Positions 36,638 to 47,167 of a stretch of 64,000 nucleotides of DNA are shown in pieces. The stretch covers positions 1 through 64,000 of the forward strand of contig JAIWNF010000107.1 of the NCBI GenBank assembly GCA_025093555.1, given 5' to 3'. Position 1 is the stretch's first letter. Each line of letters opens with the position of its first letter. This stretch comes from Circinella umbellata (lineage: Eukaryota > Mucoromycota > Mucoromycetes > Mucorales > Lichtheimiaceae). The notes below the pieces were generated by a model. It saw nothing but the letters and a program-made list of their open reading frames with translations, searched no databases and was not told the origin of the DNA. Made by a program: the position numbers and the translations under genes.

Positions 36638-36673
36638 TTATTTTAATAATATAGATTATTTTAATAATATAGA
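36638..36673 (-). repeat. Helitron H2 5' terminus, 18-bp end present twice
   Basis: On the minus strand TCTATATTATTAAAATAA is repeated in tandem, and both copies are preceded by A. Helitron H3 has the unit once. Either copy could be the true start of H2; the outer one is used for the coordinates given. Confidence 0.7.
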
Positions 36674-36687
36674 TAGTAGATAATAGA

Positions 36688-39600
36688 TTATATTACACAT
36701 ACGTAGGATAATATTAAAAAGTTCCTGAACTTTATAATATGTACGTAACACAATTCAATTTTTAATAATAGTATATAAGTTAGTAGAATTTACCTTTTGT
36801 GGTCATTATCAATAACAAGAAATAATATGGATATGTATGTCATACATAGTAACTAACTTAGTATAAATACGAACCTTGTCTTTTTCTATAATATACAAAG
36901 AGGGTATTATCTAAAGATACGTACGCATCCACAGATTGAAACCTCACAACGACAAAAAAGAAAATGTCAAAAATGATTATTATGGTCTAAAAAAATAATG
37001 TTTTTTCTATGATTTCAGTATATGAAAGTTGTCTAATTAAATAACAAATCATACAGACTATATATATATATATATACGTTTATACGTACGTAGATAAAGA
37101 AAAATAAAAATAAAATAAAAAGGAGGGGTATAATAAAGAAAAAAAAAGAGAGAGATTAATTATTATGTGGAGGAAATGTCATATTCAACAGCTTGAATAG
37201 CATCTGCTACTTCATTATAAAGTTGTCTTGGTCCGATTAAACGTAAAAGATCACCACGTTCTAATAACGGAAAAGCACAAGGTTGTACTTTAACAATATA
37301 AACATGAATATCTCTAGCATGATATGATTCAATTATTTCATATAAGATTTGAACAGCACTAATTTGTATATAAATATATTATTATTATTAATTCAAACTT
37401 GAAGAAAGCCATTTACAAAAATAATTAATATTTCTTACCTAGCATCAATAGATTCCATACCACCTAAATCAAATATAATATAGCGTAAATTTTCACTACT
37501 ACGTAATGGTGCTTCAGATGGATGAACGGATAAATCTCCATAATGTTCAATACGTCTTAATCTATCTTTTAATTGACCTATAAATTACAAGTTAATTTTC
37601 ATTTGTATCATGGATAATCACTTTATATATATATTTACCTGTATTGACGAAATAAAGTGGTTCTTCAACACGAATAATTAATACTTCTTCTAAATGTTCT
37701 ACAAGTCCCCTACTATTTTTAATGGGTCCAAATTTATATAATGATTCTTTTACTCGACCCTATTATTAAATTATTATCATTATTGTTAATGTTATTATAC
37801 TATATCACTCTCTCCTTGATATTCTTTTTTTTTTCTAACTCCCCCCCTCTCCCAACCCCTGTCGATCTCTTTCATTGAATCTCTATTACAAAACTTCTCT
37901 CCTTTCCCCCTCCTTCCCTCCCCCCAATAACTATTCTTCCTCCTCGCCAAATTAAACCCAACTTTCGAAGCAAAAAAAAAAGACGTACCATAACAGTAAT
38001 TCGAGGATAACTTGTTTGTTTAATTGTAATAATTAAACTGAATAAAACGGCGATAGCTGTGCCATATTCAAGTGAAAAAGCCATTGTAATAACAAATGTT
38101 GTAGTCAACATAGCAATATCTTGCCATGCATGCATATTCCACATAAATTTCAAATCATGAGGTAATTCCTGCAATAATGCGACGACGGCCATAAAAATAA
38201 TGCTATTGAGCATTGCTTGAGGTATATAATAAAATTGAGGTAATAAATAACCAGTGACTATTAATGTAGCAATACCGGATACCATGCCAGACATTTGAGT
38301 TTGTGGATTCATTGATTCATTGACTTTACTTCGTGGAAGCTAATTAAAGAAAAGGAAAAAAAAACAAAATTGAGTACGTATTTCCATGAATGCACTCAAA
38401 AAAAAAGAAACTTACCGAACCAAATGCAGGAAACGTTTGAAATAAACTACCAATGACATTACAAGTACCTAAAGCGACTAATTCTCTGTTTGCACTGACA
38501 AAATAATTATGTTTACGAGCAAATGATTTTGCAGCAGCAATGGATTCAACGAATCCAATAATAGAGATAACAGCGGCATTGATTACAACATTTTTCATAT
38601 TCGCACCTTCTGGTAAATAAGGCCAACTTGGAAATGGAAGAGGGGATTGATGAGGCGAACCCACTTGACCCAATACATCAATGCCTAATTTATCTAATCG
38701 GAAAAGTCGACATACAGCGGTACTAATAATGACAACTAATAAAAGTTCGGGTATACGTCTAATAAAAATCGTATCACTTTGTTTCTTGAGACGGGATGTC
38801 ACGATAAGAGCCACAAGGACACATCCAGATAAAATAGCCGTTGGAAAATGAATAGCATCCAAATGAGATATTATAAATAAGACACGATCCAAAGAGGATG
38901 AAGCAATAGTAATGCCTGCATGCTTAGCAATTTCATCCATACCCAATAAATAAATGGTTTGTTGAATTAATACAACAATAGCAACACCTGTAATAAATCC
39001 ACGTAATAAAGCACGACTCATTAAACTATCCAAAAATCCAAATCTTAATAAACCAAGTCCCAATGTAAATAATCCAACAAATAATGCAGTAAGACTCGCA
39101 ATGGCAGCGGCTGATTCTGGATCCATAGGTTGTTTTTGATGTTGAGCTATACCTGCTCCTACCATTAATGATACAGTAGCTTCTGGTCCTACTGATAATT
39201 GTCTAAAAATAAATAAAAAAAAATGATTACATCATTCACGTCATTATTTAAACAGAAACAGAAAAAGAAATTATTTTCTTACGGTGACATGCCTAAACAT
39301 GCATAAATCAAGGTGGGTATTGAAATAGTATAAAGACCATGTTTTGCAGGTAAACGACATAATCCAATAGAATAAGAAAGTGCTTGTGGGATAAATAAAG
39401 ATGAAAGACTGAGACCTGCTAAAAGATCACCCATGAATTGATGTCGATTATAATAAGGTAACCATTGAAGCATAGGAATATAATAAATTAATCTTGTTTT
39501 TAAAGTAGACCACTCCATTTTTGAATTAGGTGTATCTATTTTGGCTGAAGCAAGAACTGTGTTTTTTTTTGACAAGTTAGAAAAGGAGGGGATTATTTTT

Positions 39601-40090
39601 TCAATGACAAGAGGAAATATTTACGTACTAGGATCTGGTATGGTAACAGTGGACGATGTTGTATTATCATTTTCTCTACTGTTGCCCATAGAAAGATAAT
39701 TATTATTATTACTGTTGTTTTTCATTAAACAAGATGTTGATTCATTCGGTGCTGTTATTGATTTATTATCATCTTGAAGAATGGATGTACTACTTGCAAT
39801 AGTACTCATACTATTATTACTATTACTACTTTGATCATTATCCATGATATCCATTTGACCTACGTATATAAAATGTGTACACAAAAATAATAAATAACTA
39901 AATATAGAATAATTATAAAAGAAATGATCGTCCATTTAAAACAAAAATAAATACGCACGTTGATAATCATTAGAAAAAAAGGGAGTTGTTGTTGTTGTTG
40001 TTGTTGTTGTTATTATCCTCATGATAAAATAATAATACAGATCGTACACACAGAACACACAGACAAAGAGGTTTTTTTTTAATATGAAAT
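36688..40090. repeat. Segmental duplication 'B', copy 2, right part
   Basis: Resumes the homology to 11460-14930 immediately after Helitron H1. It contains the intact SulP gene. It ends near 40090, where the copies diverge after AATACTTGTT. From there on the sequence is unique, leading to the F-box/WD40 gene. Confidence 0.85.
37163..39854 (-). CDS. SulP family sulfate permease with STAS domain, intact copy
   Basis: SulP proteins are plasma-membrane anion transporters; fungal members import sulfate. Exons 39629-39854, 39283-39556, 38416-39202, 37989-38339, 37639-37759, 37439-37577 and 37163-37358 total 2094 nt (697 aa), all phases agreeing. Residues 1-75 are a Ser/Asn-rich cytosolic tail. Membrane core starts near 100 (GDLLAGLSLSSLFIPQALSY); RQLSVGPEATVSLMVG is at about 168. 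Other hallmarks: GFVESIAAAKSFA, GSLFQTFPAFGSLPRSKVN and GMVSGIATLIVTGYLLPQF. The C-terminal STAS domain (about 550-690) includes RYIIFDLGGMESIDARAVQ-like sequence around its fifth intron. Start Met 39854 was chosen because upstream in-frame sequence is hydrophobic and separated by a possible acceptor; an extra 5' exon cannot be excluded. Substrate is inferred from the family. Confidence 0.88.
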
Positions 40091-41491
40091 ACTTGTTGTT
40101 GTTGCTTGATTTATACTTTATATCATTTATGAAAATAATAATACGAAGGAAAAGAAAAGAAATAAAAAAAAATGAAAGGAAAAAAGGAGTTTTTATAAAG
40201 AAAGAAAGAAAGAAAGAACGTCGGTGATGGGATGACCTCTCTCTGTCCCTCTCTCTTTTAGAAAATGGCGGTATATATATTTAAAGATGTCATATATAAA
40301 TTATCTGAATGTGATAAGGATGATTGAAATTGATAATGATCAATGAATTTATTATTATTATTATTATTATTATACAAATACAGCACACATACACACACAA
40401 TAATAGTATTTCACTTCCCCTAAATTATTCTTCTCCCCCCTTTTTTTCTATCACATTTATTACCTATAACCCTTTTCAAACATTTCTCTCTCTCCCCCCT
40501 CCTTTACTCCTAACCCGCAACTTTCATATTGCGTTTACTTTTTTCTTTTATGATCTCCTCTTTTTTCTTTCTTCACGTTTCCTTTCCTCCTCCTCCCCCC
40601 ACCCAACCCCAAATTGATAAAATTGTACTCGAAATCCATTATCTTTTAATGGTTTATAGAAAATTTTCTCTTTATATATATAACTAATATAACAAAGAAA
40701 TTCAGTTAATTAAACATTCCCAATAATTTTCTGAAAAGAGTTGTATATGTGTATATGTGCGTGTGTGTGTGTCGGGAAGGGGGGGTGGAGGAAAAGGGAT
40801 GAAACTTATTCTTTTTCTCTTAACAACCTCTCTTTCTCCCCCCCCCCCAAAAAAATATAAAAAGAAAATGAGTGGCTTTTTCCTTACAAAGAGAAAATTA
40901 TTATTATGAATCAATCAGATGATCTCTTTTTTTTTTAACTTGGGGGTTGACTTTAGTTGCGGAGAGAGAGTGTGTGTGTGTGAGTGAGAGGGGATGAAGT
41001 TAAAGCAACAACATAATTGTATATCACAACACAACACCAAAAGAAGGAGGGAGGAGTTTTGTTTTTTTTTTCTATTAGAAAAAAAAAATTCGGTTCCGGT
41101 TTGCTTAGAGGGGAGGACACAGAAAAGAAAGACAACTTTTTTTTTTACTATTAAACTTATTTTTATTCTTTGTTTCTTTTGTTTCTCTTATTCTCATTTG
41201 ACTTTTTGTTCAAGAGAAACAAACATTTACTTTTTTTTAAGCATTCCATTTATTTAATCTCCCTTTCTCTCTCTCTCCTCTCCCCCTTTTTTTTCCACTT
41301 TTCTATAAACCTAGTATATACAACACAATTACATAACGTTTTTTATATATATATTATTATTCTTTCTATCTTACTTTCTTACTCCTCTCTTTCTCTCTTT
41401 TTATTCATTCTTTCTTTTATAATAGCCCACCATTACGTACTTACCTAATAGTAAAGCCATTCCGGTCAACAAGAAATCCAGGTTTATACGC
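39855..41491. promoter_or_regulatory. Divergent intergenic region between SulP and CDC4-like genes
   Basis: About 1.6 kb separates the SulP start (minus) from the F-box gene start (plus), so it should hold both promoters. It is rich in microsatellites (GTT near 39990, GAAA near 40200, ATT near 40350) and in CT-rich tracts, strongest at 41260-41420, as often seen in fungal 5' untranslated regions. No ORF inside looks real. I cannot assign a transcription-factor site. Confidence 0.5.
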
Positions 41492-43451
41492 ATGGATGTC
41501 TGTCGTCCCGAAGATATTTCACCACCTGCTACACCACCTAGTTTATTCTCCTCCGTGGTAACCAATAATGTAACAACGGCTTCGTCATCGTCTTCTATTT
41601 GTTCTAAAAAACCTCTTTCTTCTCACCAACAACAACAACGACCTACATCCCATCGTCAATTTTCAGAAAACAATCCAGCATTAGCCTATATATTCGATGA
41701 AGAACAATTAGACCATATACGCCATTTAAAATCCTCTTTTCAACAATTAACACCCCAACAAAAACAATTTTTACTTTATGAAATAATCAATTGTTGTGAT
41801 AGTTCTCAACTGACTTATTTAAACAGTTTGATTGCTCCTCGTTTAAAAATTGACTTTTTAAAAGAATTACCTATTGAAGTATCACTCCATGTTTTATCGT
41901 TTATTGATGATCCAAAAACATTAGCAAGAGCTGCTTGTGTCTCTACTTTTTGGAATTCATTATTAAGAGATGAAGCGACTTGGAAATCACTGTGTATGAA
42001 ACATCAATATCGACGACGTAATTCAAGTATATGTGGTGGTGAATTATTAGATCCTCCTACACAACGTTTGAATTTTTCTTACAGAGAATATTTTAAACGA
42101 AAATATAATATTGCTTCTGCTTGGGTGCATGGAGGGGATGTCAAAGTAGTCGAAGATGGATTTGGTGAAGAATTGGTTACGTCGTTACAATTTGATGAAA
42201 AATTTATTGTTGTGGGATGTGATAATCATCGTATTGAAGTCTTTGATACCCAGACCGCTCGTAAAGTCCGAACATTGGAAGGGCATGACGGAGGCGTTTG
42301 GGCATTACAGTTTAAAGGAGGTGAAAAGCATGACCCAGAACGTGTTCTTGTATCAGGCGGTTGTGATCGGTAACTATATCTTTTTTTTTATTTATTTATA
42401 TTTATCTCTTTTTCTAATTAAATAATATCAAAGGAGAGGGGAAGAGATTTTTATTTTATACAACTCACTAACAAATAATATATATTCTTTTAAAAGTGAT
42501 GTACGAGTATGGGATTTAAATAGTGGAGAATTACGACATGTTTTACGTGGTCACACATCTACTGTTCGATGTTTAAAAATGAAGGATAAACGTACAGTTG
42601 TAACGGGTAGTCGAGATAATACCATGCGAGTATGGGATATTGAACGAGGTGTTCTTTTGCATGTTTTATTGGGACATCAACAAAGTGTTCGATGCTTAGA
42701 TATATGTGGAAACATGGTAGCTTCTGGATCATACGATCACACTGCACGTTTATGGGATATGCGGACAGGTCGATGTTTACATGTTTTGGTTGGACATATT
42801 TCACAAATTTACGCCATTGCATTTGACGGACAAAAAGTGGTTACAGGTAGTTTAGATTCACAAATCCGAGTCTATTCTGCATCAACTGGACAATGTTTAG
42901 CTACATTACAAGGTCACACATCTTTGGTGGGTCAACTTCAATTGAACGGAAATACATTGGTGAGCGGTGGTAGTGATGGATGTTTACGTGTATGGGATTT
43001 GCAAAGCTATGAATGTACCCAACAAGTATCTGCTCATGATAATTCTGTCACTTGTTTACAATTTGATGATCGTCGTATGGTTTCAGCTGGTAATGATGGA
43101 CGTATTAAGTTATGGGATATTCGACAAGGTCGATTAATACGTAATTTCAGTAAACCAGCTAAAACAGTATGGAAGATTCAATTTAATGATACCAGAGCAG
43201 TTGTATTGATGCAAAGACGAAGAGCGGATAATCCAGATCAAAATCGTACAGTCATGGAAGTACATAATTTTGATCTTGAACAAGTACATCATCAAAGACG
43301 ACGACAACAACTATCATTACAAAAACAACAACTACAACAACAGCATAATAATAATAACAATGAAGCTGTACCACCTACATCTTCTTCATCTGCATCTTTT
43401 TCATCCCTTTCATCTTCTTCTGTCACAATGATGGATACGGATGAACCATAA
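41492..43451 (+). CDS. F-box/WD40 protein, CDC4/FBXW7-like SCF substrate receptor
   Basis: Such proteins recruit phosphorylated substrates to the SCF ubiquitin ligase. Exons 41492-42369 and 42497-43451 join in frame within an Arg codon (1833 nt, 610 aa). The N-terminus is Ser/Thr/Gln-rich and low complexity. The F-box lies at about 130-170 (FLKELPIEVSLHVLSFIDD). Seven or so WD40 repeats follow from about 225: GHDGGVWALQF, GHTSTVRCLKM with VTGSRDNT, GHQQSVRCLDI, GHISQIYAIAF, GHTSLVGQLQL, and AHDNSVTCLQF. HTSTVRCL, SRDNT and SLVGQLQL point to the CDC4/FBXW7/pop1 group and away from MET30/SconB. A low-complexity Gln/Asn/Ser tail ends the protein. Upstream CT-rich sequence fits a fungal promoter. 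Confidence 0.9.
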
Positions 43452-46400
43452 TAATTAAAACAATAATTATATTTTTATATATATTCATATTTATATCCCC
43501 CCCCTCTTCTCTTTGTTACTTTCCCTCTTCCCCCCCCCTCCGACCTTTCAATTACATTACATCTAATCTTTTCATCATCACCAATAACAATAACCCATTT
43601 GTTTTTTTTTTCATCTCCCCCCCATCTCTAAAGCTAAAAAAAAACCTCCCACTTTTTCCTTTCCTAACCAACCTTTTTTTTTTCTTATTTACAATAATTT
43701 TTTTTCTCCAAATTCATTACCCAAAACTTCATCTTTTTTTTTTGCGTGTGTTGTGTCCAAGTTTTTTTTTCTTTCTTTCTTTCTTGTATAATGTATTTTC
43801 AAATAAACAAACTTTTTTTTTTTGATTTTTTTTATTATTATTAGTGTGCTCATGAAAAAAAAAAACCAAAGAAAAAAATCACCTTAGAAAAATAGTTTAT
43901 GCAATTCATGAGAGAACAAGTTGTTGTTATGTAGCACAATAAATAGATACGTACGTACTTTAAAATTAGATCCCATCATGAAAGGGTGTAATGCTATACT
44001 ATATAATTAGATTTCATTTTAACAAACTGGACCAGTATAAAAATATACAACCCTCTTTCTCCCCTCCCCCTTTTCATAAAACTGGAAACAAAAGAAAAGC
44101 AGTTCTTGAAAAATGGATATTTTTATGCAAGTAAATAATCATTCTCTTTTCTGTTGAAGCACTACTTTGATGTGCATGGACGTATAAAAAAGAAAGGTTA
44201 CACAGCAACAACAACAACAACAACAAAAAGAAGACCCGATATGCCATCAAGCGGGTTAAAAGAATTTTTAGTTAGTGACTTTTTCTTTTCATCCGATAAC
44301 CCGCACGGGCCAAGATATACCTTTTTTTTTTTTTACTCAAAATGGGAACCAACTTTCATCACAAAAACTGCCCATTTGAGACGTCCAGTTCCATTTGATG
44401 TCAAATCTGTCATACTTGCCCTGGATGGGATACAAGAGCCAAACACACCAGCCATCGCCATTTTTTGCATTCCGCATCCTTGAACTGACATCGATTGTAA
44501 TTGACATCTTTCTTTGACTAAAAAGGAATCAAATATTATAATATTTGTTTTGATCGTAAACGTGTTCTTTTTTTTACGTACGCAAAACGTTAAAAAAAAA
44601 CCTAAAGATTAATGCTTTGGGCATCTTAAAAAAGCAGAACGACTATTACTTAATTTGATGAAAGACTATTTATAATAATATTTGACTATTGAAGAAAGAG
44701 AAAAAACATCTCTTGAATATCATAGACGAATGAGTAATGGAAAAATTAACAAATACAGTATACGTATGAATAGTATATTTTGTACAAGAATATCCGCAAA
44801 TATAAAGTCTATGATAGAAAACTACGTATCAGTAAATATAACATGGATGGCAAGTAAATTCGAGAAAATGTGGTATACACACACACACGCCCCCACAACC
44901 ACTTGTTCTTGGTTGACTCTGAAAAATTTACCACGAAAAAAAAAAATACAAGAGAGTGCGTACCTTTCTTTTGTTTTGTTTATTTACGTGAATATCATTA
45001 CAAACACTAACCCCAAAGATGATGCACACGTGTGTGATATGGAGATGGAACTAAAGGTCTAATCTACTTATAGATGCCAATGAAAACAAAAAGACACCCT
45101 CTTCTACTCGAAGATTATTTCACTACATTCAAATTTTTTATGGCCAATTTACCACACTCATCTCGTACTGTTGTTACTTGTAGCAGAAATTACACGTTGT
45201 TCTATCAATCAAAATTAATAAAAGAAAAGAGACATTAAACGTCAACGAGACCCAAAAGCATAATAATCAAACTGAAGTTTATTAAAATAAAATACCATCT
45301 CTACGTATTTATATAAATCTTATTATTGATGGGATATTATTAATATATAAAAGATCTCTTTATTTTTTATTTTTAATCTGCTATTTTTTTCCGTCTTCTT
45401 TTCATTGTTATATATTCAATTATGAAAAAATAAATAAAAGAAAAACTATACTGATAAAAATAAAATACAGTACGTACATTTGTAAAACATATGTAATTCT
45501 GGTCTATTTTTACTATTATATATACACGATTCCAATTATTGATGATTGTGATAATAATAATAATAATTAATGTCTATGAATCCAATCAAAGGGATCAATG
45601 AAAAAAATTTCTTTTTGAAAATTACTCATTATAAACAAGTTCATTGTTTATTAAACACTGATATTAGTAAGTGGTTCAAAAAAAGGTTATTATGAAACTT
45701 CTCAAATAGAACAATCCTATCGTTATGATGAGGACTCGGATTATGTGATAGATACACGAACAATGAATTAGTGAATGAAAGAAAAGTAATTGCACGATGC
45801 TCCACAAGTAAGAACGATAATTTCATGAGTTCTTGATAATCAGATAAATAAAAGAGTCTTATTTATAATGATAATCGCAAAGTCTGATAAGTATTATTCT
45901 TTCTACTGGATATTATAGTAAACAATGAAAAAAAAAGTATACCTCCCTAATACTTTTTTTTTGAAATAAAATCTAATGATAAATTTTAGGAAGTTTGTAG
46001 CTGGGGTTGGTACAGGTGAAAAGTACTTTCAGGAAGTTTCTGCTGTAAAAACTTTCTACTTTTCAAAAGTGATATAATTCACCAGTTTGTCAACAATTTA
46101 AGTATTGTAGAAAAAGCCAAATTCAACGCTGTACGTAATCATAATTGAAATAGTTTAATAATTTATATTTATTGATACACATCATGTCTATGTGTAAAAA
46201 AAAGGAGGTGGGGGAGAGTTTATTAAAAATAAGCAAACTTTTCAGAGATTTGTTATTGAATTTTTTTTCTACGTACTTAAACATTGAATATGTAATATTT
46301 AGCTTTATACATTTTATTTTAATGCTATCGAGTAATATTATACACCAGAACTAGAAAGTCTTCTTTTTTATAAAGGCACTTTTTTATTTAACCATATGCC

Positions 46401-46689
46401 AGGAATATGAGAGCTATTACTTAGTTTTACTAAATAAAGATAAGACAAATGATTTATATAATTCGGAAAGCATAGACTTATAGGAGCATCACAGTTTTGG
46501 ATTGTGACAGTCAGAGCATTGATTAATTGTTCTTTTTCGCTTTTTGTTGGTAAGGGACGAGTAAAATGCTTACCGTGGATCATACAGACAAAAGTTGGAT
46601 CGGGCAATTTATTATTGCAAAACTAATTTGTTTCCCCGACGCTAATTTAACTGGGCTTAAACCATGCTTTCCGATAGCAGGTAATAGTA
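43452..46689. other. Long intergenic stretch without a supported gene
   Basis: 43452-44100 is the likely 3' untranslated region of the F-box gene, with C- and T-runs and an AATAAACAAAC tract near 43800. Short open frames at 44154-44483, 44682-45062 and 46368-46607 have no recognisable domain and may be decayed fragments. The rest is AT-rich. No RNA gene was seen. Confidence 0.45.
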
Positions 46690-46705
46690 GAAACATTGGC
46701 GTAGT
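46690..46705. repeat. 16-bp target site duplication (left) of the non-LTR element
   Basis: GAAACATTGGCGTAGT, identical to 52053-52068. Confidence 0.85.
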
Positions 46706-47167
46706 TCAAAAGTTTTTATTAAAAGAGTCCTGCATCGTCGCTTAAGCTTAGCATGATTGATGCACTCTTGGTACGGATGAAATTAGGTAACTTATATATA
46801 TAAAAATAAAAAAATAAAATAAAAAATAACTAGTAGAATCTCATGCAAACTAACAGGAGGAAAAACTAGGAAAATAAGAGAAGGAGGACGGTAGAGAGGA
46901 ATTGTGGATAAAGAGTTTGATGATGGTAATATGATGATCCAAAGAAAATTCATGCACAATGGCAATTGTAAAAACTTTGGTCGGAAATTGAATGGTGGGG
47001 AGAAAACGGGATTTTTGATATGAAAATAAAATAAAATAAAAGAATAGAGAAAATAAAAGAAATAAAATAAAAGATGATGATAAAGTAAGAAAATGATATA
47101 TACGAAGCAAAGCTGGAAAAGAGTTGGATACAAATATTGATATTGGTACAATGGGGAAAAAATACAA

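Larger units (their letters stand above)
25514..36673 (-). mobile_element. Helitron H2, intact coding, interrupted by a TIR transposon
   Basis: Minus-strand 5' end TCTATATTATTAAAATAA at 36673 and 3' end CTAG at 25517-25514, with host A (36674) and T (25513), as the Helitron A|T rule predicts. The 5' end matches Helitron H3 at 62738. Removing the 5384-bp insert and its 8-bp duplication leaves about 5.77 kb. The terminal 18 bp are present twice in tandem at the 5' end. The single gene (26072-31059) is open throughout, so this was recently active or still can supply RepHel. Confidence 0.88.
18346..36687 (-). mobile_element. Helitron H1 (decayed), carrying nested Helitron H2
   Basis: Read on the minus strand, it starts TCTATTATC at 36687 and ends CTAG at 18349-18346, between host A and T. 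Joining the flanks (…TTATTATATA and TTATATTACACAT…) recreates exactly the uninterrupted sequence at 11450-11480, an empty site in the first copy of segment B. Its own sequence is 18346-25513 plus 36674-36687, about 7.2 kb; the rest is H2. The gene inside is inactivated (see 18780-24280). Helitrons move by rolling-circle transposition using a Rep/helicase protein. Confidence 0.88.

Noticed and set aside
44154..45062. Two plus-strand ORFs after the F-box gene
   Set aside because: Low-complexity segments and homopolymers break them, and I recognise no family. They may be decayed fragments, but nothing supports a gene call.
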